Below are positions 26,615-34,438 of a stretch of 53,426 bases of DNA, piece by piece. Within the stretch, counting starts at the first letter, position 1. Each line of letters begins with the position of its first letter. Under the pieces are notes generated by a model, which saw only the letters and a list, made by a program, of their open reading frames with translations, was not told where the DNA came from and did no database searches. This DNA is from Lachnospiraceae bacterium (GTDB taxonomy: Bacteria; Bacillota; Clostridia; Lachnospirales; Lachnospiraceae): contig JAQXTA010000069.1 of the NCBI GenBank assembly GCA_029219245.1, positions 1 through 53,426 of the forward strand, written 5' to 3'. The position numbers and the translations under genes are program-made.

Positions 26615-27331
26615 ATGAATGTGGGAATAACAATAGGAGTATCACCTGAGGCATTTACAGGAATCATACAGTCTTTCATTTCAGGAATAATGAAAAAACC
26701 GCCGGGACTTTCCGTTTCTACCAGAGCAGAATTGGAAAAAGCATATCCAATTGAGAAAAGGCTTGGGTTAGGAATGGATATTCAAGAAATCAGGATTGCC
26801 AATTATGCCTGCAACTCGCTTTTTGCACCTCAAAATGGCGAATCAAGGGGATTGGCAAGAAATGAAAATTTGGCAAACATTGTGGATGGCTTGGTAAAAA
26901 GAGAGCATGTGCAGTTTTCAGTCGTCATAACGAAACCAGAGTGTGAAGCAGCCAAAGAAGCTGTACGCAATGAAAAGATAATTAATCATGACATAGAAAA
27001 GAATGAGAGAAAAAAGGTCTTTTCATCAGCCTTGGAAGAAATGCAAAAATGTATTGCATCAAATGGAAAGTATTGTAAAGAATATCGGGAAAATCAAGTT
27101 CGGTTTGCCTGTACAGAGATTAGCTTACCATATGGAATTTTCCAAGTGACTTATAAAAATCATAAGCAGGACCATATCAAGGTGGATTTATACTCACCCT
27201 ATATTCCTCATGAATCGGAACGTTTATCAATGCTGATATACCGGAAAAAGAATGAACAGCTCTACAAAATATTTTCAGATGAATTTGACCGTATTTTAAG
27301 TCATAGTGAGTATTTAGTTGCGGAGGGTTAG
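26615..27331 (+). CDS. Protein of unknown function
   Basis: A 238-residue soluble protein I do not recognise. It opens VGITIGVSPEAFTGIIQ. The middle is charged and helical (residues about 115-160). The last third has QDHIKVDLYSPYIPHESERLSMLIYRKKNEQLY, predicted strand followed by helix. There is no signal peptide, membrane segment or evident catalytic motif. A 116-base gap precedes it, and the first ATG of ATGCTATGAATG is followed at once by TGA; the second is used, 10 bases after GAAGGAG. It lies between the isomerase pair and a DUF4422 glycosyltransferase, so a role in the same pathway is only positional inference. Confidence 0.6.
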   Translation: MNVGITIGVSPEAFTGIIQSFISGIMKKPPGLSVSTRAELEKAYPIEKRLGLGMDIQEIRIANYACNSLFAPQNGESRGLARNENLANIVDGLVKREHVQFSVVITKPECEAAKEAVRNEKIINHDIEKNERKKVFSSALEEMQKCIASNGKYCKEYRENQVRFACTEISLPYGIFQVTYKNHKQDHIKVDLYSPYIPHESERLSMLIYRKKNEQLYKIFSDEFDRILSHSEYLVAEG

Positions 27332-27339
27332 AAAAGAAA

Positions 27340-28503
27340 TTGTATGAGAGAGCATTCTTTTGCATATACGGAGCAGGTGTTGTTGCAACAAGTATATATA
27401 CGGCAATCAAAACGTTATATCGCAAGCAACCGCTTTTCTTTTTGGTGTCAGATGCAGATGAGGGAAAAAAAGATGAAAATCCAGTAAAAATTGATGGAAT
27501 TCCGGTACTGCGGGTTTCGATGTGGCAAGAAGATAGGAAGACTGCTTTGCAGCAGGGTAATATTGCAGCAATCAATCAGGGAAAATATCTAGTTGCAGTA
27601 CCGGAAGAACATCATTCAAAGATACGTAATACGTTATATTCTGCCGGAATTCATAAGGAAGACATTGTTCTGGTTACCAATGAGATAGAAAACCGGATTA
27701 TGGAAGAATATTATCGCACGATACAACATGTTCGGTTTCAAAAGACGGTACAGGAGTTGTTGTCATCGATTCCAGACGATGGAAAGCAATTGGATAGGCT
27801 TGTAGAAGAGAAAATACAGGTTTTTCAAGCTAAATGTCATTTAGACAAGCGGCTAGAAAGTAATATTCCGACACCGGAGTATGTTGTGCCAATCCAGGTC
27901 GGCACAATTTTTGCGGATAAAAAGATTGCAGAAATCCAAGACAATATGGGAGATAATATTTCTGCCAAGAATCGGAATTATTGTGAACTGACAGCTACCT
28001 ATTATGCATGGAAACATAGCAATGCGGCTTACAAAGGACTATGCCATTACCGTCGTATCTTTGCTATAACGGATGAACAGATGAAGGTACTGTTGCAAAA
28101 AGAAACAGAGTGGAATGTCATCTTACCATATCCATCGATTCACTATCCCAATATTTCTTCACAACATATGCGTTATATAAATGACGGAGATTGGCAGGCT
28201 ATGCTGCAGGCATTGCAAGAGATTGCACCAGAGTACCGAGTTGCTTACGAACAGGCCGTTTTAGCAGGAGAACAGTTTTTTTACAATTATAATATGCTTA
28301 TTGCTAAAGCTGAAGTGTTTGATGATTATTGTAAGTTTCTATTCCGCGTACTTGCAAGAACGGAAGAATTGACAATCCCTCGAGGCTGGAATCGAACAGA
28401 TCGTTTCGCTGGCTATATGGGAGAAAATCTGACAACGATATATTTCTTAAAAAACAGAGATAGATTAAAGATAATGTATGCCGGGAAATTGTGGATAACA
28501 TAA
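27340..28503 (+). CDS. DUF4422 glycosyltransferase with N-terminal PglD-like domain
   Basis: A 387-residue protein from a TTG start, with GGAGG about 13 bases upstream; the exact start is uncertain. The N-terminal unit reads FFCIYGAGVVATSIY, FLVSDADEG and VKIDGIPVL. The C-terminal 230 residues match DUF4422: VPIQVGT, NISAKNRNYCELTATYYAWKH, GLCHYRRIF, and NYNMLIAKAEVFDDYCKFLF. DUF4422 members are putative galactofuranosyl or related glycosyltransferases in capsule clusters; a UDP-galactopyranose mutase lies 3 kb downstream, which makes a Galf link worth considering. Last gene of the plus-strand glycan run. Confidence 0.8.
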   Translation: MYERAFFCIYGAGVVATSIYTAIKTLYRKQPLFFLVSDADEGKKDENPVKIDGIPVLRVSMWQEDRKTALQQGNIAAINQGKYLVAVPEEHHSKIRNTLYSAGIHKEDIVLVTNEIENRIMEEYYRTIQHVRFQKTVQELLSSIPDDGKQLDRLVEEKIQVFQAKCHLDKRLESNIPTPEYVVPIQVGTIFADKKIAEIQDNMGDNISAKNRNYCELTATYYAWKHSNAAYKGLCHYRRIFAITDEQMKVLLQKETEWNVILPYPSIHYPNISSQHMRYINDGDWQAMLQALQEIAPEYRVAYEQAVLAGEQFFYNYNMLIAKAEVFDDYCKFLFRVLARTEELTIPRGWNRTDRFAGYMGENLTTIYFLKNRDRLKIMYAGKLWIT

Positions 28504-28523
28504 GATACGATGGAGTGAATTAA

Positions 28524-29579
28524 TTACATCTCCCTAAGCCTTACCTTCGCCATCTCATAGTCACCGCATTTCTGATAATATTTCCGGGCCTCTTCCTTGT
28601 GCCCGGTACATTCACAGATGACACCGATATTATAGAAGGCGCGGTAACTGTTAATCCCTTCTGTTGAAAACTGTTCCATTGTGGTACACTTTTGAAACTC
28701 TTCAATGGCTTCGCTAAACAGGGCATTGTTCATATAAATCAATCCCATCAGAAAAACGAAGTCTGCAGTAACCGCGAAAACATCATAAATATTGAGAAGC
28801 TGCAAGGCTTCTTCATAACGTTTCATAGCAAGCAGGCAATAGCCATAGGATGTGACCATTGCCTGCACATAATCCAGTTTCGGATTGACATCCATCGAAA
28901 GTCCCAGATTAAACCATTCATAAGCTTTTTGGTAGTCCTTGAGTTTCATACAGCTTTGTGCAAGCTGATAATAAAGGTAAGCATCGGGACCGGTCTGCTC
29001 CAATTCCCTTTTGAGTAAAGCTATATTACGCAGGGATTTTGCATGCATCTCTTCTTCGGTGCCGTCGTAGCCGACATGAAGCACCGTAATAGGTGCAGGG
29101 AAGACGGATTTTGATAAAATAGTATTATCCCGGTATTCCACCTGCTCATGAATGGCTCCTTCAAAGTGAAAGAATTTTCGGTTGAAAAAGCGGGTAACAC
29201 GCACCTGTTCAAAAGAAACCTGTCCGTTTTCGGTCAAACGGTTTCGAATCAGAATACGTCCGGCATTTTGCGGAAGCTGTGTCATAAGTTTTTGCAAAGC
29301 TGGTTCATCTATTCCCTCAACGTATTCATCACAATCAATGGAGAGAATCCAATCATTAGAAGCTTTATCTATCGCATAGTTTTTGGCCGCACTGAAATCG
29401 TCTGTCCAGTCAAAATGGTAGACAGAGTCGGTATATCTGGTAGCAATGTCCAAAGTTCTGTCGGTAGAACCGGTATCTACCAAAACTATCTCGTAATGGT
29501 AGGGTTTCAACCTCTTCAGACATTCTTCAATATGTTTTTCTTCATTTTTGGCAATGATACAGACAGAAATAGGTAGCAT
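28524..29579 (-). CDS. GT2 glycosyltransferase with C-terminal TPR repeats
   Basis: A 351-residue protein. ISVCIIAKNEEKHIEECL, LVDTGSTDRT, FDWTDDFSAAKNYAI and SIDCDEYVE define a GT2 domain of the SunS/WaaE-like group. From about residue 190, helix pairs such as AYLYYQLAQSCMKLKDYQKAYEWF and YRAFYNIGVICECTGHKEEA are tetratricopeptide repeats. These proteins glycosylate either polymers or peptides; the TPR part may bind a protein acceptor. Its ATG overlaps the TAA of the upstream paralogue by one base (TAATG), so translation is probably coupled. It converges with the DUF4422 gene across 20 bases without an obvious terminator. Confidence 0.87.
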   Translation of the reverse strand: MLPISVCIIAKNEEKHIEECLKRLKPYHYEIVLVDTGSTDRTLDIATRYTDSVYHFDWTDDFSAAKNYAIDKASNDWILSIDCDEYVEGIDEPALQKLMTQLPQNAGRILIRNRLTENGQVSFEQVRVTRFFNRKFFHFEGAIHEQVEYRDNTILSKSVFPAPITVLHVGYDGTEEEMHAKSLRNIALLKRELEQTGPDAYLYYQLAQSCMKLKDYQKAYEWFNLGLSMDVNPKLDYVQAMVTSYGYCLLAMKRYEEALQLLNIYDVFAVTADFVFLMGLIYMNNALFSEAIEEFQKCTTMEQFSTEGINSYRAFYNIGVICECTGHKEEARKYYQKCGDYEMAKVRLREM

Positions 29580-30673
29580 TAGGACAGTTCTTCCAATCTT
29601 TTAACAGCAGCTTCAAAATCGCCGCATTTTTTGTAATATTCTTTCGCTTTCTCCAATTTATTCATTCGTTCATATATCATACCGATATGGTAGAAAGCCC
29701 GGTAGCTGTTCACACCGGTTCGGGAATAGGTTGCCATTGTGGTGGCTTTTTCAAATTCGGAAAGTGCTTTCTCCAACATTTCCTTTTTTAGGTAAATCAT
29801 GCCTGCCAGATAGATGAAATCGGCACTGTGGGAGAAAAGCGCATATTTATCAAGAAGTTCCAGTGCATTATCATATTTTCCTAGTTCAATTAAGCAGTAA
29901 CCGTAGGTTTCTGCCATGCTTTGTACGAAAGCGGAATGCGGGTCAATATCCATGTCCAGACCGAGTTTGGAATAGTAGGCCGCCTTTTCTAAATCATTTA
30001 AGGAAATATAATTCTGGCCAAGCTGGAAGTAAATATAAGGATTCGGTCCTTTGAGCTCTAAGTCCCGTAAAAGCATTTCCAGATTTCTGGTAGCTCTCAT
30101 GCGTTTATCGGATTCGGAAACATAGCCCTCATGATAGAAGGTCAGAGGAATCTTAAAGGTATCAGGATCTTTGCCGGATAGGGTTTTTACCTGTTCGTGG
30201 ATGCTTCCCTCATAGTGGCAGTACTTACGATTGAATAATCGACCGATGTATTCGGTCATAATAGAACGAACACCTTGGATGCTGTAAGGATTGTTCCGTA
30301 GAATAATGCCGACGGAGCTTGCATTTTCTTCCAATGAGATGGCATTTTCCATATCGGCGAGGTTCACGTTTTCAAGGTATTCATCGCAGTCAATAATCAG
30401 TACCCAGTCATTGGATGCCTGAGCAATTGAAAAGTTTCTTGCGGCACTGAAATCATTGCACCAGTCAAAATGAAATACTTTGTCGGTATATTTTCTGGCA
30501 ACTTCTGTAGTGCGGTCTACGGAGCCGGTATCGACAACCACAATTTCGAATTTACAGGGGCGGAGTCTTTTCAGACATTCTTCAATATAGGTATCTTCAT
30601 TTTTTGCAATCATACATACGGTAATCGGTAGCATAAGACGGTCAGACCTTTCTGTTTCATAATATGTATCCAT
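29579..30673 (-). CDS. GT2 glycosyltransferase with C-terminal TPR repeats
   Basis: A 364-residue paralogue of the 28524-29579 gene with the same order of parts: ITVCMIAKNEDTYIEECL, VVDTGSVDRT, FDWCNDFSAARNFSI, IIDCDEYLE, then TPR helices (YIYFQLGQNYISLNDLEKAA, YRAFYHIGMIYERMNKLEKA). The start at 30673 gives a 13-residue extension relative to the paralogue; an internal ATG at 30634, giving MLPITVC, aligns with the paralogue and could be the true start. The gene heads the minus-strand pair. No clear promoter was found for this strand in 30674-30790. Confidence 0.86.
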   Translation of the reverse strand: MDTYYETERSDRLMLPITVCMIAKNEDTYIEECLKRLRPCKFEIVVVDTGSVDRTTEVARKYTDKVFHFDWCNDFSAARNFSIAQASNDWVLIIDCDEYLENVNLADMENAISLEENASSVGIILRNNPYSIQGVRSIMTEYIGRLFNRKYCHYEGSIHEQVKTLSGKDPDTFKIPLTFYHEGYVSESDKRMRATRNLEMLLRDLELKGPNPYIYFQLGQNYISLNDLEKAAYYSKLGLDMDIDPHSAFVQSMAETYGYCLIELGKYDNALELLDKYALFSHSADFIYLAGMIYLKKEMLEKALSEFEKATTMATYSRTGVNSYRAFYHIGMIYERMNKLEKAKEYYKKCGDFEAAVKRLEELS

Positions 30674-30777
30674 TTTAGCATTTTCATAGAATTCCTACAA
30701 TAAGGATGTTTCCTGTACTGGTATGTTTTTGGTATATTTTCCGAAATTTCGTTAAAGTTAACGATTAAGTGTTTCTT

Positions 30778-30805
30778 TTTTCAAAAGTTTGTGGTAAAGT
30801 ATAAT
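30778..30805 (+). promoter_or_regulatory. Promoter for the HTH regulator and glf
   Basis: TATAAT at 30800-30805 with TTTTCA at 30778-30783 (16-base spacer). The -10 is perfect and the -35 weak. The start would be at about 30812, leaving a 66-base leader. It lies in the divergent gap between the minus-strand glycosyltransferases and the regulator. Confidence 0.5.
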
Positions 30806-30877
30806 AAAATACGAAGTAATAAGGGGCACGTCTTTGCGGAGAGTATAAATATATTAATATTTTTAGGAGGAACTGGC

Positions 30878-31219
30878 ATGACAAAGGCAGAAATTTTAAA
30901 AGCAGAGATTTTATCACAGTACAAGAGTGTAAGACAGTTTGCAATCGAGATGGAGATTCCTTATTCCACACTTGTTACTGCACTGGACAGAGGCATTGAA
31001 GGAATGGCCTATGGAACAGTCATCAGAATGTGTGACAGATTGAATTTAAATCCGGTAGACTTTTCTCCATTGGATAAGAAGAGTCCTCTTGGAAACAAAA
31101 TTCTGGAAAACAGAGTAATGCAGTATTATATCAAGCTGAACAAGACAGGACGTAAAAAAGCTCTGGAATTAATGGAAGATTATGCACAGCTTGAAAAATA
31201 TCAGTCAACAGAGCAGTAA
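30878..31219 (+). CDS. Small XRE-type helix-turn-helix DNA-binding protein
   Basis: A 113-residue protein. The start is the ATG after AGGAGG (30866-30871), not the upstream in-frame ATG-like codons in the promoter region. Residues about 15-60 read SVRQFAIEMEIPYSTLVTALDRG and IRMCDRLNLNPVDF, a Cro/C1-like helix-turn-helix. The remainder is short, charged and helical, without a recognisable ligand domain. It lies 26 bases upstream of glf and is probably on the same message. Its target is unknown; the divergent gap beside it is a natural candidate. Confidence 0.75.
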   Translation: MTKAEILKAEILSQYKSVRQFAIEMEIPYSTLVTALDRGIEGMAYGTVIRMCDRLNLNPVDFSPLDKKSPLGNKILENRVMQYYIKLNKTGRKKALELMEDYAQLEKYQSTEQ

Positions 31220-31245
31220 GACGGGCTGACAAATGGAGGTTAACT

Positions 31246-32382
31246 GTGCAGTATGATTATTTAATTGTAGGTGCCGGATTGTTTGGCGCAGTATTTGCCC
31301 ATGAGATGAGTCAAAAGGGCAAAAAGGTGCTTGTGATTGACAAGCGCAACCATATTGCAGGAAATATTTATACAGAGTCTGTATCCGGTATACAGGTGCA
31401 TAAATATGGAGCCCATATTTTTCATACATCCAACCGGAAAATCTGGGAGTACATCAATCAGTTTGCAGACTTTAATCATTATATCAATTCGCCGATTGCG
31501 CGGTACCACGAGGAATTATACAACCTTCCTTTTAATATGAACACTTTTAGTAAAATGTGGGGCGTTGTAACACCGGCAGAGGCGAAAGCAGAGATTGCCA
31601 GACAGATTGAAGAATTGCAGATTGGAGAACCGAAGAATCTGGAAGAACAGGCATTGTCCTTAGCCGGCCGTGATGTTTATGAGAAGTTGGTCAAAGGTTA
31701 TACGGAGAAACAGTGGGGGCATGACTGTAAAGATTTACCCGCTTTCATTATTAAAAGACTGCCGCTTCGTTTTACTTATGATAATAATTATTTCAACGAT
31801 CCTTATCAGGGCATACCGATTGGCGGCTATACGGCTATTGTTGAAAAATTGTTAGAAGGTATTGAAAGAAAACTTGGTGTCAGCTATCAGGAATACATAG
31901 AAACTTCCCAAACGGGAGAAGACAGGAGTTTTGCGGATAAGCAGGGAAATACCTTTGAAAAAGTACTTTATACCGGAATGATAGATGAATATTTCGACTA
32001 TCGGCTCGGACATCTGGAGTACCGTTCCTTACGTTTTGAACAGGAAGAATTGCCGGAATGTGAGAATTATCAGGGAAATGCAGTGGTTAATTATACTGAT
32101 AGGGAAATCCCTTATACGAGGATTATTGAACATAAGCATTTTGAGTTTGGAAAGCAACCCGGTACGGTAATCACAAGAGAATATCCGGCGGAATGGAAAC
32201 CTGGCGATGAACCTTATTATCCGGTTAATAATGAGGAAAACAACGCCTTGTTTGAAGAATATCGTAAACTGGCACAGGCTGAGAATAAAGTTTTATTCGG
32301 CGGCAGACTCGGACAGTATCAATATTATGATATGGATAAAGTAATTGCTGCAGCTTTGCAGATGGTAGAAGAAAACAGCTAG
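31246..32382 (+). CDS. glf: UDP-galactopyranose mutase
   Basis: A 378-residue flavoenzyme that converts UDP-galactopyranose to UDP-galactofuranose. YLIVGAGLFGAVFAHEM is the FAD-binding loop; DKRNHIAGN and the GAHIFHT stretch are signature segments, and SPIARY, LPFNMNTF and EYPAEW are conserved substrate-side segments. Length is normal for bacterial Glf. The start is GTG at 31246, 5 bases after GGAGGT. Its presence implies that galactofuranose is used in a surface glycan of this strain; DUF4422 and GT2 enzymes in the window are candidate users. Confidence 0.95.
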   Translation: MQYDYLIVGAGLFGAVFAHEMSQKGKKVLVIDKRNHIAGNIYTESVSGIQVHKYGAHIFHTSNRKIWEYINQFADFNHYINSPIARYHEELYNLPFNMNTFSKMWGVVTPAEAKAEIARQIEELQIGEPKNLEEQALSLAGRDVYEKLVKGYTEKQWGHDCKDLPAFIIKRLPLRFTYDNNYFNDPYQGIPIGGYTAIVEKLLEGIERKLGVSYQEYIETSQTGEDRSFADKQGNTFEKVLYTGMIDEYFDYRLGHLEYRSLRFEQEELPECENYQGNAVVNYTDREIPYTRIIEHKHFEFGKQPGTVITREYPAEWKPGDEPYYPVNNEENNALFEEYRKLAQAENKVLFGGRLGQYQYYDMDKVIAAALQMVEENS

Positions 32383-32412
32383 AGAGAAATCTTTGGCTGT
32401 TTTTTAGTTTTT
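32372..32412 (+). terminator. Rho-independent terminator after glf
   Basis: AAAACAGC at 32372-32379 pairs perfectly with GCTGTTTT at 32396-32403, followed by T-rich sequence. The 5' arm overlaps the last codons of glf. Confidence 0.75.
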
Positions 32413-32425
32413 CCTGACAAGTATC

Positions 32426-32453
32426 TTGACAATTTATAATACTCTGCTATAAT
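32426..32453 (+). promoter_or_regulatory. Strong sigma-A-type promoter for the carboxyltransferase gene
   Basis: TTGACA at 32426-32431, 16-base spacer, TATAAT at 32448-32453. Both hexamers are consensus. It directly follows the glf terminator and leaves a leader of about 100 bases. Confidence 0.8.
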
Positions 32454-32563
32454 TCTGAATAAATAGTTTGAGAGTCAAAGTATTGGATTTTCAAACAATA
32501 AGAACTATAAAAATATTGCTAAGAGTTTTCGGATAAGATTTGGAAAAATCGGGAGGTTTTATA

Positions 32564-34174
32564 ATGAACTGGGATGAAGCAATTCAGGAACTGGATAACA
32601 GGAGAAAAAGAGCACTTGCAGGCGGTGGTCAGGCCCGTATTGATAAACAGCATCAGAGCGGCAAGATGACAGCCCGAGAAAGAATTGAAATGTTGCTTGA
32701 TAAAGATACATTCGTTGAAGTGGATGGATTTGTAGAGTCCAGAATCGATGATTTTGATCTGGATAAAAAACGTGTGCCGGGTGATGGCGTTGTAACCGGT
32801 TATGGTGAGATTGATGGCAGGCTTGTGTTTGTTTCCAGTGAGGATTTTACGGTTATCGGTGGTACCTTGGGAGAGTATCATTCTTTTAAAATCTGCCGTA
32901 TCCAGGATATGGCAATGGAGATGAAAGCACCGCTTATCTGTATTAACGACAGCGGCGGAGCCAGAATTGAAGAAGGTATTTCTTCTTTGAGTGGGTACAG
33001 CGGTATGTTTTTACGTCATACGAAGGCTTCCGGTGTCATTCCGCAGATTGCGGTTATTTTGGGACCATGTTCCGGCGGTGCCTGCTATGCCCCTGCTATT
33101 TGTGACTTCATTTTTATGGTAAAAGATATTTCCAAGATGTTTATTACCGGTCCCAATGTTGTCAAAACGGTAATTAACGAAGAAGTGTCGGTAGAGGAAC
33201 TGGGTGGAGCGGAAGTTCACGCTAAGAAGAGCGGTGTTTCCCATTTTACCTATGATACAGAAGGCGAATGTCTGATGGGGGTTCGCAAGCTGTTATCGTA
33301 TCTGCCAAGTAATAATACAGAAAAGGCACCGGTTATCAACACAAAGGAAAGGCAAAATCATCTGCCGGCAGTCGGTAAGGTACTTAACAAACTGAGCAAG
33401 GTAGAAATTACAGCCAAAGCCAAGGCGGCTAAAATCAAGGATATTGTGCCGGATAATTCCAGACATGCGTATGATGTGAAAGAAGTCATTGATTGTATCG
33501 TAGATGAGGGAAGCTTTTTTGAAGTACAAAAAGAGTTTGCCATGAACTGCGTTGTTGGCTGGGGAAGAATGGAAGGCAAGGTAGTTGGATTTGTGGCAAA
33601 CCAGCCGAACGTGAATGGCGGTTCTTTGGATTATCATGCATCGGATAAGATTGCGAGATTTATCCGGTTCTGTGACTGCTTCAATATTCCGCTTGTTACC
33701 TTAATTGATGTGCCTGCCTTTTTGCCGGGAACCGCACAGGAACATAATGGTATTATCCGTCATGGAGCCAAAATTCTGTATGCGTATTCCGAGGCGACTG
33801 TTCCGAAGATTTCCTTAATTATGCGAAAAGCATACGGTGGCGCATACATTGCCATGAATTCCAAGGAAATGGGAGCGGATATTGTTTATGCATGGCCGAT
33901 TGCGGAAATTGCGGTTATGGGTGCTGATGGTGCGGTAAACATTGCATTCAAAAGAAAAATTAAGGCGGCAGAGGATCCGGAAGCCATGCGTGCACAGTGT
34001 AAGGCCGAATATGAAGACCGTTTCTTAAATCCCTATGTGGCAGCAGCAAGAGGCTATGTCAATGAGGTTATCAAACCGGAAGAAACAAGGGAAGCACTTC
34101 TGAAAGCACTCCGCGGACTGAAGAATAAACAGGTGGAGCTTCCGAAGAAAAAACATGGAAACATTCCATTATAA
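32564..34174 (+). CDS. Acyl-CoA carboxylase/decarboxylase carboxyltransferase subunit
   Basis: A 536-residue protein of the crotonase-like biotin carboxyltransferase family. The N-terminal half has MTARERIEMLLDKDTFVEVDGFV, GDGVVTGYGEIDGRLVFV, DSGGARIEEG and GPCSGGACYAPA, which form the acyl-CoA oxyanion sites. The C-terminal half has PAFLPGTAQEHNGIIRHGAKILYAYSEATVPK and RKAYGGAYIAM, which bind biotin. It matches propionyl-CoA carboxylase beta and methylmalonyl-CoA decarboxylase alpha subunits. The partner subunits (biotin carboxylase, biotin carrier, or membrane pump) are not in the window, so the substrate and direction stay open. ATG 32564 follows GGGAGG. It stands alone between a promoter and a terminator. 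Confidence 0.9.
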   Translation: MNWDEAIQELDNRRKRALAGGGQARIDKQHQSGKMTARERIEMLLDKDTFVEVDGFVESRIDDFDLDKKRVPGDGVVTGYGEIDGRLVFVSSEDFTVIGGTLGEYHSFKICRIQDMAMEMKAPLICINDSGGARIEEGISSLSGYSGMFLRHTKASGVIPQIAVILGPCSGGACYAPAICDFIFMVKDISKMFITGPNVVKTVINEEVSVEELGGAEVHAKKSGVSHFTYDTEGECLMGVRKLLSYLPSNNTEKAPVINTKERQNHLPAVGKVLNKLSKVEITAKAKAAKIKDIVPDNSRHAYDVKEVIDCIVDEGSFFEVQKEFAMNCVVGWGRMEGKVVGFVANQPNVNGGSLDYHASDKIARFIRFCDCFNIPLVTLIDVPAFLPGTAQEHNGIIRHGAKILYAYSEATVPKISLIMRKAYGGAYIAMNSKEMGADIVYAWPIAEIAVMGADGAVNIAFKRKIKAAEDPEAMRAQCKAEYEDRFLNPYVAAARGYVNEVIKPEETREALLKALRGLKNKQVELPKKKHGNIPL

Positions 34175-34209
34175 TAAGTTGTGATTTCGCAAATTGCGCA
34201 AAATAAGAT

Positions 34210-34240
34210 GGAGCAGGACTAAAGAACCTGCTCCTTTTTT
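34210..34240 (+). terminator. Rho-independent terminator after the carboxyltransferase gene
   Basis: GGAGCAGG (34210-34217) pairs perfectly with CCTGCTCC (34227-34234) around a 9-base loop, followed by six T. Confidence 0.93.
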
Positions 34241-34265
34241 ACGATATAAAGCTTGTGCATATTTT

Positions 34266-34293
34266 TTGCTAAATTACCATATTTTTGTAGAAT
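34266..34293 (+). promoter_or_regulatory. Candidate promoter for the FliD-like gene
   Basis: TTGCTA (34266-34271), 16-base spacer, TAGAAT (34288-34293), about 145 bases before the gene. No clear sigma-28 site (TAAA then GCCGATAA) was seen in 34241-34438. The assignment is tentative. Confidence 0.4.
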
Positions 34294-34438
34294 TGCTACT
34301 TGCCTGTGGATTTGTTCAATGCTAAAATATAACTAAGTATAAGTATTTCTATTAGTAACATATCCACTGCATAAGGCAAAGGATAGCCTGCAGAATAGTT
34401 GCATGATTGCCGGATTCAAGGAAGAAAGGAGGAGCGTC

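Noticed and set aside
1-30700. Mobile element to explain the AT-rich cassette
   Set aside because: No transposase, integrase, terminal inverted repeats or target duplication was seen; the composition shift alone suggests exchange but not a mobile element type.
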